A stretch of DNA of 64,000 nucleotides from Bacteroidota bacterium (GTDB taxonomy: Bacteria; Bacteroidota; Bacteroidia; Bacteroidales; Lentimicrobiaceae): positions 124,001-188,000 of the forward strand of contig JAEYSM010000016.1 of the NCBI GenBank assembly GCA_023434665.1. The letters are read 5' to 3'. Positions 51,330-59,722 of the stretch are shown in pieces. The translations under genes and the position numbers were made by a program. The notes below the pieces were generated by a model. The model searched no databases. It was given only the letters and a program-made list of their open reading frames with translations, and was not told the origin of the DNA. Each line of letters begins with the position of its first letter. Position 1 is the stretch's first letter.

Positions 51330-51330
51330 C

Positions 51331-51362
51331 AAAAAAAAACCGGCTCTTGCCGGTTTTTTTTA
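51331..51362. terminator. Bidirectional terminator after the hybrid kinase
   Basis: An ACCGGC/GCCGGT core (51339-51344 with 51349-51354), 4-base loop TCTT, with long A- and T-runs extending the stem. It serves the kinase gene and the convergent GH13 gene. Confidence 0.9.
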
Positions 51363-51365
51363 TTT

Positions 51366-52736
51366 TTATTTATAGAGAATTTTATAGGACCAGGCAGGAA
51401 GTTTCACTCGTGTAAATTCATCTAATACAATTTCTTCAGTACTGAACAATACTTTGAATGTTTCTCGTAAATCATTATCTTTCAGCGCAATTGTCACTTC
51501 TTCGTTACTGAGGTTAAAAATTCCTACAACTTGCTGAGTACCCTTTTTACGAAGAATAGCAAAAACTTTTTCGTCATTATCTGTTGATATCCTTTCCCAG
51601 GATCCACCTTCATTACCATTATAAAGAGCAGGATGAAAAGATTTAAAGCCTAGCATTGTCTTGTAAAACGGAGCCTTCTGATAATTGCCCCACTCAATAG
51701 GATCTTTCTCAAAAAACTCAAGACGTTTTTGCATTGCTGCTTCCTGTCCTGAATAAACTAAAGGCATTCCGGGAATTAATGTACTGAGAGCGAAAAAAGA
51801 TTCAACAGCATCTCCAAGGCGCTCAAATTCAGTACCTGCCCATGAATTCTCATCATGATTTGTTATAAAATACATTCTGTAAGCATCTTCAGGATACAAT
51901 GAATCATTCTTTTTAAGGTAGTTCTCTACGTCATTAGGAGTTGCTTCTCCTTTATAGATTTTATTCATTATGTGATGAAATTCCCATCCATAAGTCATAT
52001 CGAAGGCTGTATGAAATTGTGGACCTTCAGCTTCAGCCAACAAAAATACTGGTTTAATTTTATCTAACTCAACCCGAGCATTATCCCAAAAATCCATTGG
52101 TACTTCTCCTGCTACGTCACATCTGAAGCCATCAATATCGAATTCACGAACCCAATACTTCATAGCTTCAAGCATATATTTTCGCATCTCAGGAACATTA
52201 AAATCAAATTTTACAACATCTGTCCAATCAAAGGGAGCAAACATTTGACCTGTAGAATCTTTAGCATAGAATTCAGGATGCTCGGTAACAAGGGCATTAT
52301 CCCATGCTGAATGATTAGCTACCCAGTCAATAATGACTTTTAATCCTTCCTGATGGGCTCTTGTGATAAAACTCCTGAAACTTACTGAATCTCCAAATTC
52401 TGGATTAATGCCATAATAATCTTTGACAGAATAATAGCTTCCTAAACTGCCTTTTCTATTCTTTTCTCCTATTGGATGGATTGGCATTAACCAAATAATA
52501 TCAGTTCCCAATTCTTTGATCCTGGGAAGATGGCCTTCAAGTGCAGAGAAAGTTCCTTCAGGAGTAAACTGTCTGACGTTTACTTCATAGATACTAACAT
52601 CTTTAGACCAATCGGGATGTTTTACTTGTTTAACCTCAATACTAGCTTGATTTGAGGGGACCTCTCGCTTACATGAATAGTTGCTGAGGGTAAATAAAAT
52701 AAGTACTAGGTAAAGAAGTTGTTTTTGCATGTTCAT
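51366..52736 (-). CDS. GH13 alpha-amylase-family lipoprotein
   Basis: 456 residues from the ATG at 52736 (alternatives at 52730 and 52763). The lipobox LSNYSC marks a lipoprotein. The (beta/alpha)8 domain has the four GH13 regions: VIIDWVANHSA (I), GFRCDVAGEVP with the nucleophile Asp (II), LLAEAEG with the acid/base Glu (III) and FITNHDENSW with the transition-state Asp (IV). GQEAAMQKR follows. It should act on alpha-glucans at the cell envelope. No SusC/SusD genes adjoin it, so it is not part of a typical polysaccharide utilisation locus. Confidence 0.92.
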   Translation of the reverse strand: MNMQKQLLYLVLILFTLSNYSCKREVPSNQASIEVKQVKHPDWSKDVSIYEVNVRQFTPEGTFSALEGHLPRIKELGTDIIWLMPIHPIGEKNRKGSLGSYYSVKDYYGINPEFGDSVSFRSFITRAHQEGLKVIIDWVANHSAWDNALVTEHPEFYAKDSTGQMFAPFDWTDVVKFDFNVPEMRKYMLEAMKYWVREFDIDGFRCDVAGEVPMDFWDNARVELDKIKPVFLLAEAEGPQFHTAFDMTYGWEFHHIMNKIYKGEATPNDVENYLKKNDSLYPEDAYRMYFITNHDENSWAGTEFERLGDAVESFFALSTLIPGMPLVYSGQEAAMQKRLEFFEKDPIEWGNYQKAPFYKTMLGFKSFHPALYNGNEGGSWERISTDNDEKVFAILRKKGTQQVVGIFNLSNEEVTIALKDNDLRETFKVLFSTEEIVLDEFTRVKLPAWSYKILYK

Positions 52737-52777
52737 ATAATTAAATTTAGTGAAGTGTTTCAAAAGACTATTGATAG

Positions 52778-52785
52778 CAAATTTA
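52778..52785 (-). promoter_or_regulatory. -7 promoter box of the GH13 gene
   Basis: TAAATTTG on the minus strand, exact consensus, 41 bases before the ATG at 52736. Confidence 0.45.
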
Positions 52786-52822
52786 TGAATAATTCGATCT
52801 GGAGGGGGATCATATTAAGAAT

Positions 52823-52850
52823 AAAACCACCCTAAACAGAAGGTGGTTTT
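52823..52850 (-). terminator. Intrinsic terminator after the SRPBCC gene
   Basis: A 9-bp stem (52823-52831 with 52842-52850), 10-base loop, followed on the minus strand by TTTTATTCTT. Confidence 0.75.
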
Positions 52851-52877
52851 AATTAAATATTACAGATTACTATCTTA

Positions 52878-53549
52878 TCAAGTCGCGATATTTTCACCAG
52901 TTTCCAAATAGTGTTTCAAATTCATCACATCATTTTTTACCATTCTTTTAAAGATGGGTGTTAATAGTTTGCCAACATTTTCACCAATGATGCCACCTGG
53001 TGCCCTGTAGGAAATTTCTGCATCAACTTGTGTCATGTTAATGCCTGTTTCTCTAAAATTCACTGTACCGTAATTTTCAATATCTGAATTCGGTAGTGAA
53101 TGCCAACTTAAGTGCCTGTCAGGAATTTCTTTCAAAATATTAGCTCTCCAGCTGATAGTTGCAATGTTTCCCGGAACCTTTGCTGTCCATTCTGAAAGTT
53201 TGTTATCAATCTGATTAACGTTTTCTAAATGTTCCATGAATAAAGGTAAATTTTCTAACCTTCGCCAGAAAGAATAAACTTCTGATGGTGTTCTGTTGAT
53301 TGTTACTGTTGCACTTACTGTAAGATGTTCAGTTGGTTCTTCCAGAGTGTCAGTTTGCAGGAGATCATAAGTAAGACAATATCCACTAAAACCTCGCCAG
53401 AATAAGTAACCTGAAGCTAATAATTGTAACTTGTTCAACCTTTTTGACGTGAGCGCACTGACAAGCAACACTGAACCGGCGGTTATTGAAATTATACGGT
53501 CTGTAGGCCCTACATTGTTCTTCAATCCACAACATGATTTATCTTTCAT
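52878..53549 (-). CDS. SRPBCC-domain protein with N-terminal DUF2892-like membrane segment
   Basis: 223 residues. The N-terminal 65 residues resemble DUF2892 (NVGPTDRIISITAGSVLLVSA, then GYLFWRGFSGYCLTYDLL), with two membrane helices and a Cys pair near the start. Residues 75-215 are a polyketide-cyclase/START-like SRPBCC domain (TINRTPSEVYSFWRRLENLP, ISWRANILKEIPDRHLSW, VDAEISYRAPGG). Such proteins likely bind a hydrophobic ligand at the membrane. The gene stands alone between two terminators. Confidence 0.85.
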   Translation of the reverse strand: MKDKSCCGLKNNVGPTDRIISITAGSVLLVSALTSKRLNKLQLLASGYLFWRGFSGYCLTYDLLQTDTLEEPTEHLTVSATVTINRTPSEVYSFWRRLENLPLFMEHLENVNQIDNKLSEWTAKVPGNIATISWRANILKEIPDRHLSWHSLPNSDIENYGTVNFRETGINMTQVDAEISYRAPGGIIGENVGKLLTPIFKRMVKNDVMNLKHYLETGENIAT

Positions 53550-53677
53550 TTCTAGTTGTATTTATGGGTTAATAAATGAACTTTGAAGCCTCATCTCCTG
53601 TAATCAAAATAACAGTTATCTTTTTAAGTTGTTTCTAAAACTATGTACTTACTGTATATAAAATTTTGATTCTCAAT

Positions 53678-53708
53678 AAAAAAGGATGCCAGTGAGGCAT
53701 CCTTTTTT
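53678..53708. terminator. Bidirectional terminator downstream of the M16 pair
   Basis: A perfect 13-bp stem (53678-53690 with 53696-53708), 5-base loop AGTGA, A- and T-runs inside the stem. It lies between the M16 operon end and the SRPBCC start region. Confidence 0.9.
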
Positions 53709-53768
53709 AAGATAGTTTTAAGCTTAAACTTAACTGTTAGGCTATTCAAATCGCGTCCTTGATGTCAT

Positions 53769-55868
53769 CTATTTAACAGAAAACATCTCATCCTTTAAAC
53801 CACTATTTACTTTTATTGACAGGACATTTAGCTCTATTAATTGTGGTCCAATAGTTTGTTTGATTTTAAAAGGAAACTTAACTTTATTAACCATCCGATA
53901 ATCATCGTACTCAATAAATCCCTGATCAGTACTTTCTTTAATCAGCAAATTGGAAGATGTATCAAAGTAACGAACAGCCGTTTTGCCATTCGGTTTTGTA
54001 AGTGTCATTTTATAAGCTTCTACTCCATTCAATGTTTCAATACCATCGAGATGAAGTTTAACTCCAATTTCAGGATACTTAAGTTCTGGATTGAGAATAG
54101 ATTCGTATTTAAGATTTTCAAGTTCTTCACCTTCAATTTTTTGATTACCGCCGCCCATTGGAGATTTTACTACTGCTTCTGAACCATCGAAAATGACCTG
54201 CTGGAACACCATTTCTCCGGTCCCCAATTTCATAATATACTTATTCGGAGCCTTTCTGAAGATATCAAATCCTATTGTCATTCCTTGCATATTAGTAGTT
54301 GCATTGATGGTAATGTCCTTAATCTTGCCAAGTGCTTTTTCTCCACCGATGGACTCAACGTAAGCCTTATTAATTCCTTCAGCAGTGATTCCTATTGGAG
54401 CCGGTTTCAATTTCTTTGTTGGATCATATTCCTTTCCTTCAAAATCGTAATATCTAATTGGTTGATTAGATAATCTCTGCAAAATGGGACCAATTTCAGC
54501 AGCATTGCCAACTGCCAGTATATAATTATTTTCTGGTAGTATGTATTTTGCTGCAGTTGAAGTCACATCTTCATTTGAGACCAAAGAAAGGTTTTTCAGA
54601 TAATTTTTATAATAGTCTTCAGGTAAATTATATTTAGCAGTATTGATAGCAAAATTGGCTATTGTTTGAGGATTCTCAAGACTCAAAGCAAAATTACCTG
54701 CAATATAGTTCTTCACTAAAGATAATTCGTCAGCAGGAACCGGCTCTTCACGAAGTCTATTCATTTCAAATAAAATCTCTCTAACAGCACTATCGGTGAC
54801 TGAATTCCGGATCTCAGTATTAGCTCTGAAAATACCGACGTACCTGTCGGCAGTTAATCTTGAATATGCACCATAGGTATAACCTTTGTCTTCTCGCAGA
54901 TTGTTAAAAAGTCTGAATGTTCCACCGCCAAGGATTGTATTAGTTACACTTGCTCTTATAGCATCCTGTGTTCCAGGCTTCAAATCAACGGGATAACTAA
55001 TGCTGAGGTTTGTTTGTACAGCTTCAGGTCTGTCAACAATGGCAATTACATTTCCGGAAGGAAGGGCAGGGAATGAAAACTTACTGGCTGGGACAGTGGC
55101 TTTTGTCCAAGCACTAAAATATTTATCTATCAACTCTTTTGCTTCTTCCAAAGTGATATCTCCGACTATTGCTAAATAGGAGACCTGTGGTTGAAAATAA
55201 TCAGAATAGAAGTTTTTGCATGCATCAATAGTTATTTTCCTGACAGATTCTTTGCTAATCGACTCACCATAAGGGTGTTCGCTCCCGTATACTAATTTTT
55301 GACCTACTTTTCTGCTTATAGCGTCTGGTTCAGTTTTCTCTGTTTCGAGAGCAGAAAGTGTTCTGGTTCTTATTTTTTCAAGTTCTTCAGAATTGAAAGA
55401 AGGATTAAGAAGTATATCAGACATTAACTGAAGTAGTTTGTCATTATGTTTTTTTAATCCAGAAGCATAGATGCCACTTGAACTGGTGTACAAGTTTGCT
55501 CCAATAAAATCTATTTCTTCATCGAGTTCATCTTTTGAAAGATTTTTTGTACCCGTTCTTAACATTTCTCCTGTTAAACTACCTAATCCTGCAAGTTCTC
55601 CTTCAATTACGGGAGTGTAATCAAAAGACAATGAATATGTTATGCGAGGAATTTTATGGTTCTCAACAACATAGACCTTCAAACCATTATCCAAAGTAAA
55701 GGATTCATAATTCCCAATATTAATTACAGGGGCAGGACCTGGTTTAGGTCTTATACTTCTATCCAGATCCTTGGAATCTGTTTTTTGTAAGGTTTGAGTT
55801 TGAGCAAAGACAATTGCTGGCAGAAATGTAATTATCAAAAATAATATGGTTATAATGTACTTTTTCAT
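53769..55868 (-). CDS. Non-catalytic M16 peptidase subunit with C-terminal lipoprotein-like domain
   Basis: 699 residues. Signal peptide about 1-22. Residues 45-480 are two M16 domains (DNGLKVYVVENHKIPRITYS, GYTYGAYSRL), but the zinc motif HxxEH is replaced (GLGSLTGEML), so this is the structural half of the pair. The C-terminal 190 residues (SIGGEKALGKIKDITINATT, FDIFRKAPNKYIMKLGTGE, KFPFKIKQTIG) resemble the LolA-like strands often attached to such proteins in Bacteroidota. It follows the catalytic subunit gene by 11 bases. Confidence 0.88.
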   Translation of the reverse strand: MKKYIITILFLIITFLPAIVFAQTQTLQKTDSKDLDRSIRPKPGPAPVINIGNYESFTLDNGLKVYVVENHKIPRITYSLSFDYTPVIEGELAGLGSLTGEMLRTGTKNLSKDELDEEIDFIGANLYTSSSGIYASGLKKHNDKLLQLMSDILLNPSFNSEELEKIRTRTLSALETEKTEPDAISRKVGQKLVYGSEHPYGESISKESVRKITIDACKNFYSDYFQPQVSYLAIVGDITLEEAKELIDKYFSAWTKATVPASKFSFPALPSGNVIAIVDRPEAVQTNLSISYPVDLKPGTQDAIRASVTNTILGGGTFRLFNNLREDKGYTYGAYSRLTADRYVGIFRANTEIRNSVTDSAVREILFEMNRLREEPVPADELSLVKNYIAGNFALSLENPQTIANFAINTAKYNLPEDYYKNYLKNLSLVSNEDVTSTAAKYILPENNYILAVGNAAEIGPILQRLSNQPIRYYDFEGKEYDPTKKLKPAPIGITAEGINKAYVESIGGEKALGKIKDITINATTNMQGMTIGFDIFRKAPNKYIMKLGTGEMVFQQVIFDGSEAVVKSPMGGGNQKIEGEELENLKYESILNPELKYPEIGVKLHLDGIETLNGVEAYKMTLTKPNGKTAVRYFDTSSNLLIKESTDQGFIEYDDYRMVNKVKFPFKIKQTIGPQLIELNVLSIKVNSGLKDEMFSVK

Positions 55869-55879
55869 GGTGGTTGTTT

Positions 55880-57208
55880 TTACATGCTCTGTTTTGGTAA
55901 GTAATAGAGAACGACCCGATTTTCTTTAGTCAGATATTGATTTGCTACTCTCTGAATATCTTCCTTTGTAACGCTAAGATACCTCTGTAATTCAGTGTTA
56001 ATAAGGTTGGCATCGTTATAGTAAATATGATAATCTGACAAACTCTCTGCTATCCCTGCCATAGTAGAATGTTGTGTTATAAAGGTTACTTCTATCTGAT
56101 TACGGAGCTTCTCAAATTCCCTGTCAGTCAGAAGTTCATTCTGAACTCTCTCGATTTCAGTATCAATTGCATTTTCAAGATCTTTAGGTTCAACTCCTAT
56201 ATTTGTAATACCAAATGCCAAAAATAAACCGGGATCTTCCAAAGACATTGGATAAGCACCGACAAAGAGGGCTTTTTGTTGCTTATCTACTATGGCCTTA
56301 TTGAATCGCGAACTCTCTCCATCTGACAATAATGTCGTTAGCATACTAATTGCATAATGATCTTTAGTCCCCATTGCCGGAATGTGGTAAGCCTGAGCTA
56401 CCATTGGAAGTTGAATATTGTCGAAAACGGTATCCCTTATTTCCGAAGGTATTTTCGGTTCAACAATGTCAGGTCTCCTAATTTCTTTCGTCCCTTTTGG
56501 TATTCCCGAAAAGTATTTCTCAACGAGGGCTATTGTCTGTTCGTAATCTATATCGCCAGCTATTGAAAGAGTTGCATTGTTTGGTACATAGAAAACAGAA
56601 TGAAATTCCATGAATTCTTCGAGGGTTGCATTATTGATGGATTCAGCTGTCCCAATGGGTGTCCATTTGTAAGGGTGAATTGAATATGCGTTTGCAAAAA
56701 TTTTCTCCATCAAGGTACCATAAGGTTGGTTTTCGTAAGATTGTTTTCGTTCCTCCTTCACAACACTTCGTTGTGTTTCAACTCCAATACTATCAATCTT
56801 AAGATGTAGCATTCTTTCAGATTCCATCCACAATCCCAATTCGAGTTGATTTGAAGGAAGAAGGAGGTAATAGAATGTACGGTCAAAAGATGTATTGGCA
56901 TTTAATTGCGCCCCGGCATTCATTGCAATTATATCAAATTCGCCACGTCCAATATGCGCACTTCCTTCAAACATAAGGTGCTCAAAAAAGTGAGCAAATC
57001 CAGTTCTTTGGGGGTCTTCGTTCTTAGATCCTACATGGTAAGAAATTGTAACTGCTACAATAGGGGTTGATTTATCCCGGTGTAGAATTACGTGTAGACC
57101 GTTTGAAAGATCATACTCTTTGAATTCAATCTTGTTCTGTGTATAGATTGTTTGCACCGGGAAAAAAGCTATGCAAAAAAACAGAACAATACCAATTTTT
57201 AGCTTCAT
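55880..57208 (-). CDS. Catalytic M16 family zinc peptidase
   Basis: 442 residues. Signal peptide about 1-22. The inverted zinc motif HFFEH (FAHFFEHLMFEGS) is intact, with a downstream Glu in the expected helix, and FDRTFYYLLLP and TLSIAGDIDYEQTI are typical of pitrilysin/PqqL-type two-domain enzymes. It should pair with the non-catalytic subunit encoded next (53769-55868) to degrade peptides in the periplasm. Confidence 0.93.
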   Translation of the reverse strand: MKLKIGIVLFFCIAFFPVQTIYTQNKIEFKEYDLSNGLHVILHRDKSTPIVAVTISYHVGSKNEDPQRTGFAHFFEHLMFEGSAHIGRGEFDIIAMNAGAQLNANTSFDRTFYYLLLPSNQLELGLWMESERMLHLKIDSIGVETQRSVVKEERKQSYENQPYGTLMEKIFANAYSIHPYKWTPIGTAESINNATLEEFMEFHSVFYVPNNATLSIAGDIDYEQTIALVEKYFSGIPKGTKEIRRPDIVEPKIPSEIRDTVFDNIQLPMVAQAYHIPAMGTKDHYAISMLTTLLSDGESSRFNKAIVDKQQKALFVGAYPMSLEDPGLFLAFGITNIGVEPKDLENAIDTEIERVQNELLTDREFEKLRNQIEVTFITQHSTMAGIAESLSDYHIYYNDANLINTELQRYLSVTKEDIQRVANQYLTKENRVVLYYLPKQSM

Positions 57209-57307
57209 AAAATTTTGTATTAAATGCTTTAATTAAGTTTGTAAAAAGGTTATTTGATCAGTTGGGTTTGTTTGATTATAGTGGACCAACAAGTTAGTTT
57301 ATTCGTT

Positions 57308-57778
57308 TTACTGGTTAAGATCACGATTAATGTAATCTGAGTAATCGTCGAGTCTCCGAGTGTATTCACTATCAAATAAAGTTGAAGAAATCATAAAATC
57401 AGCTGTAGATCTGTTGCAAGCAGTTGGGATATTATATAAGACAGTAATTCTGAGCAATGCTTTCACATCCACATCATGTGCCTGTGGCATCATTGGATCC
57501 CAGAAAAAAATCATCAAATCAATTTTACCATTTACTATCAGACTTCCTAATTGCTGATCTCCGCCTAAAGGTCCTGATTTGAGTTTGACAATCTGAAAAT
57601 CTTCTAGTAACTCCTCATCCAAGACCATTTTAAGCTTCTCTTCGAGCAATCGGCCAGTAGTTCCTGTACATACAATCTTATGTTTACTAAGGCTCATGGC
57701 ATTGAATTCAACCCATTCAATCAGATCAAGCTTTCGGTTATCATGAGCAACAATGGCGATGGTTTTCTTTCTATCCAT
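57308..57778 (-). CDS. mgsA: Methylglyoxal synthase
   Basis: 156 residues. VAHDNRKLDLIEW, CTGTTGRLLEEKL, LKSGPLGGDQQLGSLI (phosphate loop and catalytic Asp), FFWDPMMPQAHDVDVKALLRI and CNRSTADFMI give a full match to the family. It converts dihydroxyacetone phosphate to methylglyoxal and is normally inhibited by phosphate. It is transcribed divergently from pfkA, with an exact -7 box at 57796-57803. Confidence 0.96.
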   Translation of the reverse strand: MDRKKTIAIVAHDNRKLDLIEWVEFNAMSLSKHKIVCTGTTGRLLEEKLKMVLDEELLEDFQIVKLKSGPLGGDQQLGSLIVNGKIDLMIFFWDPMMPQAHDVDVKALLRITVLYNIPTACNRSTADFMISSTLFDSEYTRRLDDYSDYINRDLNQ

Positions 57779-57795
57779 TTCACATATTAAAGTAA

Positions 57796-57803
57796 CAAAA
57801 GTA
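57796..57803 (-). promoter_or_regulatory. -7 promoter box of mgsA
   Basis: TACTTTTG on the minus strand, exact consensus, 17 bases before the ATG at 57778. Confidence 0.55.
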
Positions 57804-57876
57804 ACGATTAAAATGTTAGGCCATATATTGAAAGGAGGAATATTTCCTTGTTGTATCTGGAATTGTATTATTGACT

Positions 57877-57884
57877 AATTTTGC
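57877..57884 (+). promoter_or_regulatory. -7 promoter box of pfkA
   Basis: TAATTTTG, exact consensus, 51 bases before the pfkA ATG; a TTG at 57852-57854 could be the -33 element. Confidence 0.5.
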
Positions 57885-57935
57885 ACCGATTTTTGAAAAA
57901 GAGAAAAAGAATTATAAATCACTTAAAATCATTCA

Positions 57936-59030
57936 ATGAATAGGGTATTAGTATTAACAGGTGGTGGTGATTGCCCGGGATTAAATGCAGTTATAAGAGC
58001 AATTGTCAAAAGAGCTGCTAAGGAAAAGGATTGGGAAGTAGTAGGAAGCATTGAAGCATTTAATGGTATTTTACGGGAACCAACCGAAATTGTTGTTCTT
58101 GATGAAAAGGCAGTATCCGGAATTCATTATCAAGGAGGCACAATTCTTCAAACCACAAATAGAGGTGGCCCATTCGCCTGGCCTGTAAGACAAAAAGATG
58201 GGACTTATATAGCTGTTGATAGGTCTGATGAGATGATAAGGAAAATCCAGTATTTAGGTATTGATGCAGTTATAAATATTGGAGGTGATGGTTCACAAAG
58301 AATCTCACAGCGACTATTTGAACAAGGCCTTAATATCATTGGAGTTCCTAAAACCATTGATAATGATTTATCAGCGACAGATGCTACATTTGGATTCCAG
58401 ACTGCCATTCAGATTGCAACTGAAGCAGTAGATAAATTAGTTACTACGGCTGCAAGTCATAATAGAGTCCAGATACTTGAAGTAATGGGAAGAAATGCTG
58501 GATGGATTGCTCTCAATGCGGCGGTTGCTGGTGGTGCTGAATTATGCTTACTTCCTGAATTTCCCTATGATATCACCAAAGTACTTGAAAAAGTGGAGAG
58601 TAGATTTCAAAAAGGTAGAGGCTTTATAAATATCGTTGTTGCAGAAGGGGCTCGAAACATTAAAGGTGATGTAGTCTCAACCAGCAGCAAAGAAGTTGGA
58701 TATGAAAACGTTCGCCTTGGAGGTGTTGGCTTCCGACTTGAAGAAGAATTAAAAACTGCTGGTTGCGAGCATAGTATTAGAACAACCGTCTTGGGTCATT
58801 TACAAAGAGGGGGTGTACCTATTGCATACGATAGAGTATTGGCTACACAATATGGAGTTAAAGCCATGGAATTAGTTTTAAGTCGTGAATTTGGCAGAAT
58901 GGTATCATATCGCCATCCTTACATAACTTCAGTGACCCTTGAAGAAGCTATTCAGAAACCTAACCTTGTTGATTCTGAAACTGCTTTAATGAGGACTGCT
59001 AGAGGTATTGGTATCTCATTTGGGGATTAA
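57936..59030 (+). CDS. pfkA: 6-phosphofructokinase
   Basis: 364 residues. TGGGDCPGLNAVIRA, GGTILQTTNRGGP, NIGGDGSQRISQRL and PKTIDNDLSATDATFGF (catalytic D142) identify group A PFK. In the usual numbering, position 104 is Gly (G119 here, as in ATP enzymes) and position 124 is Lys (K139, as in PPi enzymes). The mixed G/K signature occurs in a distinct PFK group; the Gly argues for ATP. Somewhat longer than E. coli PfkA (320). A terminator follows at 59060-59096. Confidence 0.93.
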   Translation: MNRVLVLTGGGDCPGLNAVIRAIVKRAAKEKDWEVVGSIEAFNGILREPTEIVVLDEKAVSGIHYQGGTILQTTNRGGPFAWPVRQKDGTYIAVDRSDEMIRKIQYLGIDAVINIGGDGSQRISQRLFEQGLNIIGVPKTIDNDLSATDATFGFQTAIQIATEAVDKLVTTAASHNRVQILEVMGRNAGWIALNAAVAGGAELCLLPEFPYDITKVLEKVESRFQKGRGFINIVVAEGARNIKGDVVSTSSKEVGYENVRLGGVGFRLEEELKTAGCEHSIRTTVLGHLQRGGVPIAYDRVLATQYGVKAMELVLSREFGRMVSYRHPYITSVTLEEAIQKPNLVDSETALMRTARGIGISFGD

Positions 59031-59059
59031 TATCTTAGGAAAAATCTTTAAGAGATAGC

Positions 59060-59096
59060 GCACTCGGTTCTTTTTAGAGTCGGGTGCTTTTTATTT
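59060..59096 (+). terminator. Intrinsic terminator after pfkA
   Basis: A 7-pair stem GCACTCG/CGGGTGC (59060-59066 with 59081-59087, one G-U) with a 14-base loop and a T-rich tail. It can also serve the convergent VanZ gene. Confidence 0.7.
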
Positions 59097-59120
59097 TACT
59101 TTGACTCAATTAATAGGATA

Positions 59121-59549
59121 TTATTCGTATTTAATGAATAATAAATAGTAGAGACAACTTCCTATCAATGCGCCTAAAATATTAGCAATCAAATCTAACA
59201 TTGAGTAAGAACGCCCAAATCCCATTAAGTATTGAGTAACCTCCATTATAATACCCCATAATATTGCTGTTGCAAGTATCAATATAAAATCTGTTATCGA
59301 AGGTGCTTTCCCATTTAATTTCGATGTTACTGACTTATTGTAGCTCCTTTTATCTTTAGCCCAAATTCCCAGAAGACAAAAAACAAAATACATCATAAAA
59401 TGAATCAGTTTATCTATATGAGGAATTCTCAGGATTGTTGGGAAATGTTTTGGAGGCGATAAAGATCCAAAAGCAATTAAACCAATGAAAAGAACAAAAA
59501 CAATCATTCTTATTTGTATCGGTGGTGTAAAGGCTATCTTTTTTATCAA
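59121..59549 (-). CDS. VanZ-like membrane protein
   Basis: 142 residues with four membrane helices. The pattern SLSPPKHFPTILRIPHIDKLIHFMMYF in the first loop (only its IDKLIHFMMYF part is quoted as the key), ILWGIIMEVTQYLMGFGRSYSM and DLIANILGALIGS at the end are typical of VanZ family proteins. Originally linked to teicoplanin resistance, most members have no known function. No exact promoter box was found upstream. Confidence 0.85.
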   Translation of the reverse strand: MIKKIAFTPPIQIRMIVFVLFIGLIAFGSLSPPKHFPTILRIPHIDKLIHFMMYFVFCLLGIWAKDKRSYNKSVTSKLNGKAPSITDFILILATAILWGIIMEVTQYLMGFGRSYSMLDLIANILGALIGSCLYYLLFIKYE

Positions 59550-59722
59550 ATTTCATAGTTTTATTTGCCTTGCAAATTTGAATGATTAATCTTTATAGTG
59601 CAAGAAATCTAACTATAGTTTTAAGAAAAATGAATACTAAATTTTACTATTTTCGCAATGAAATGGTGCCTGATAGTAATGAAGATTTACTGTTGTGATA
59701 CTTTATTGATTTTCTTGCACAT

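Noticed and set aside
53841..54182. 113-residue frame antisense to the M16 subunit
   Set aside because: Its phenylalanine-rich composition is typical of antisense shadow frames.
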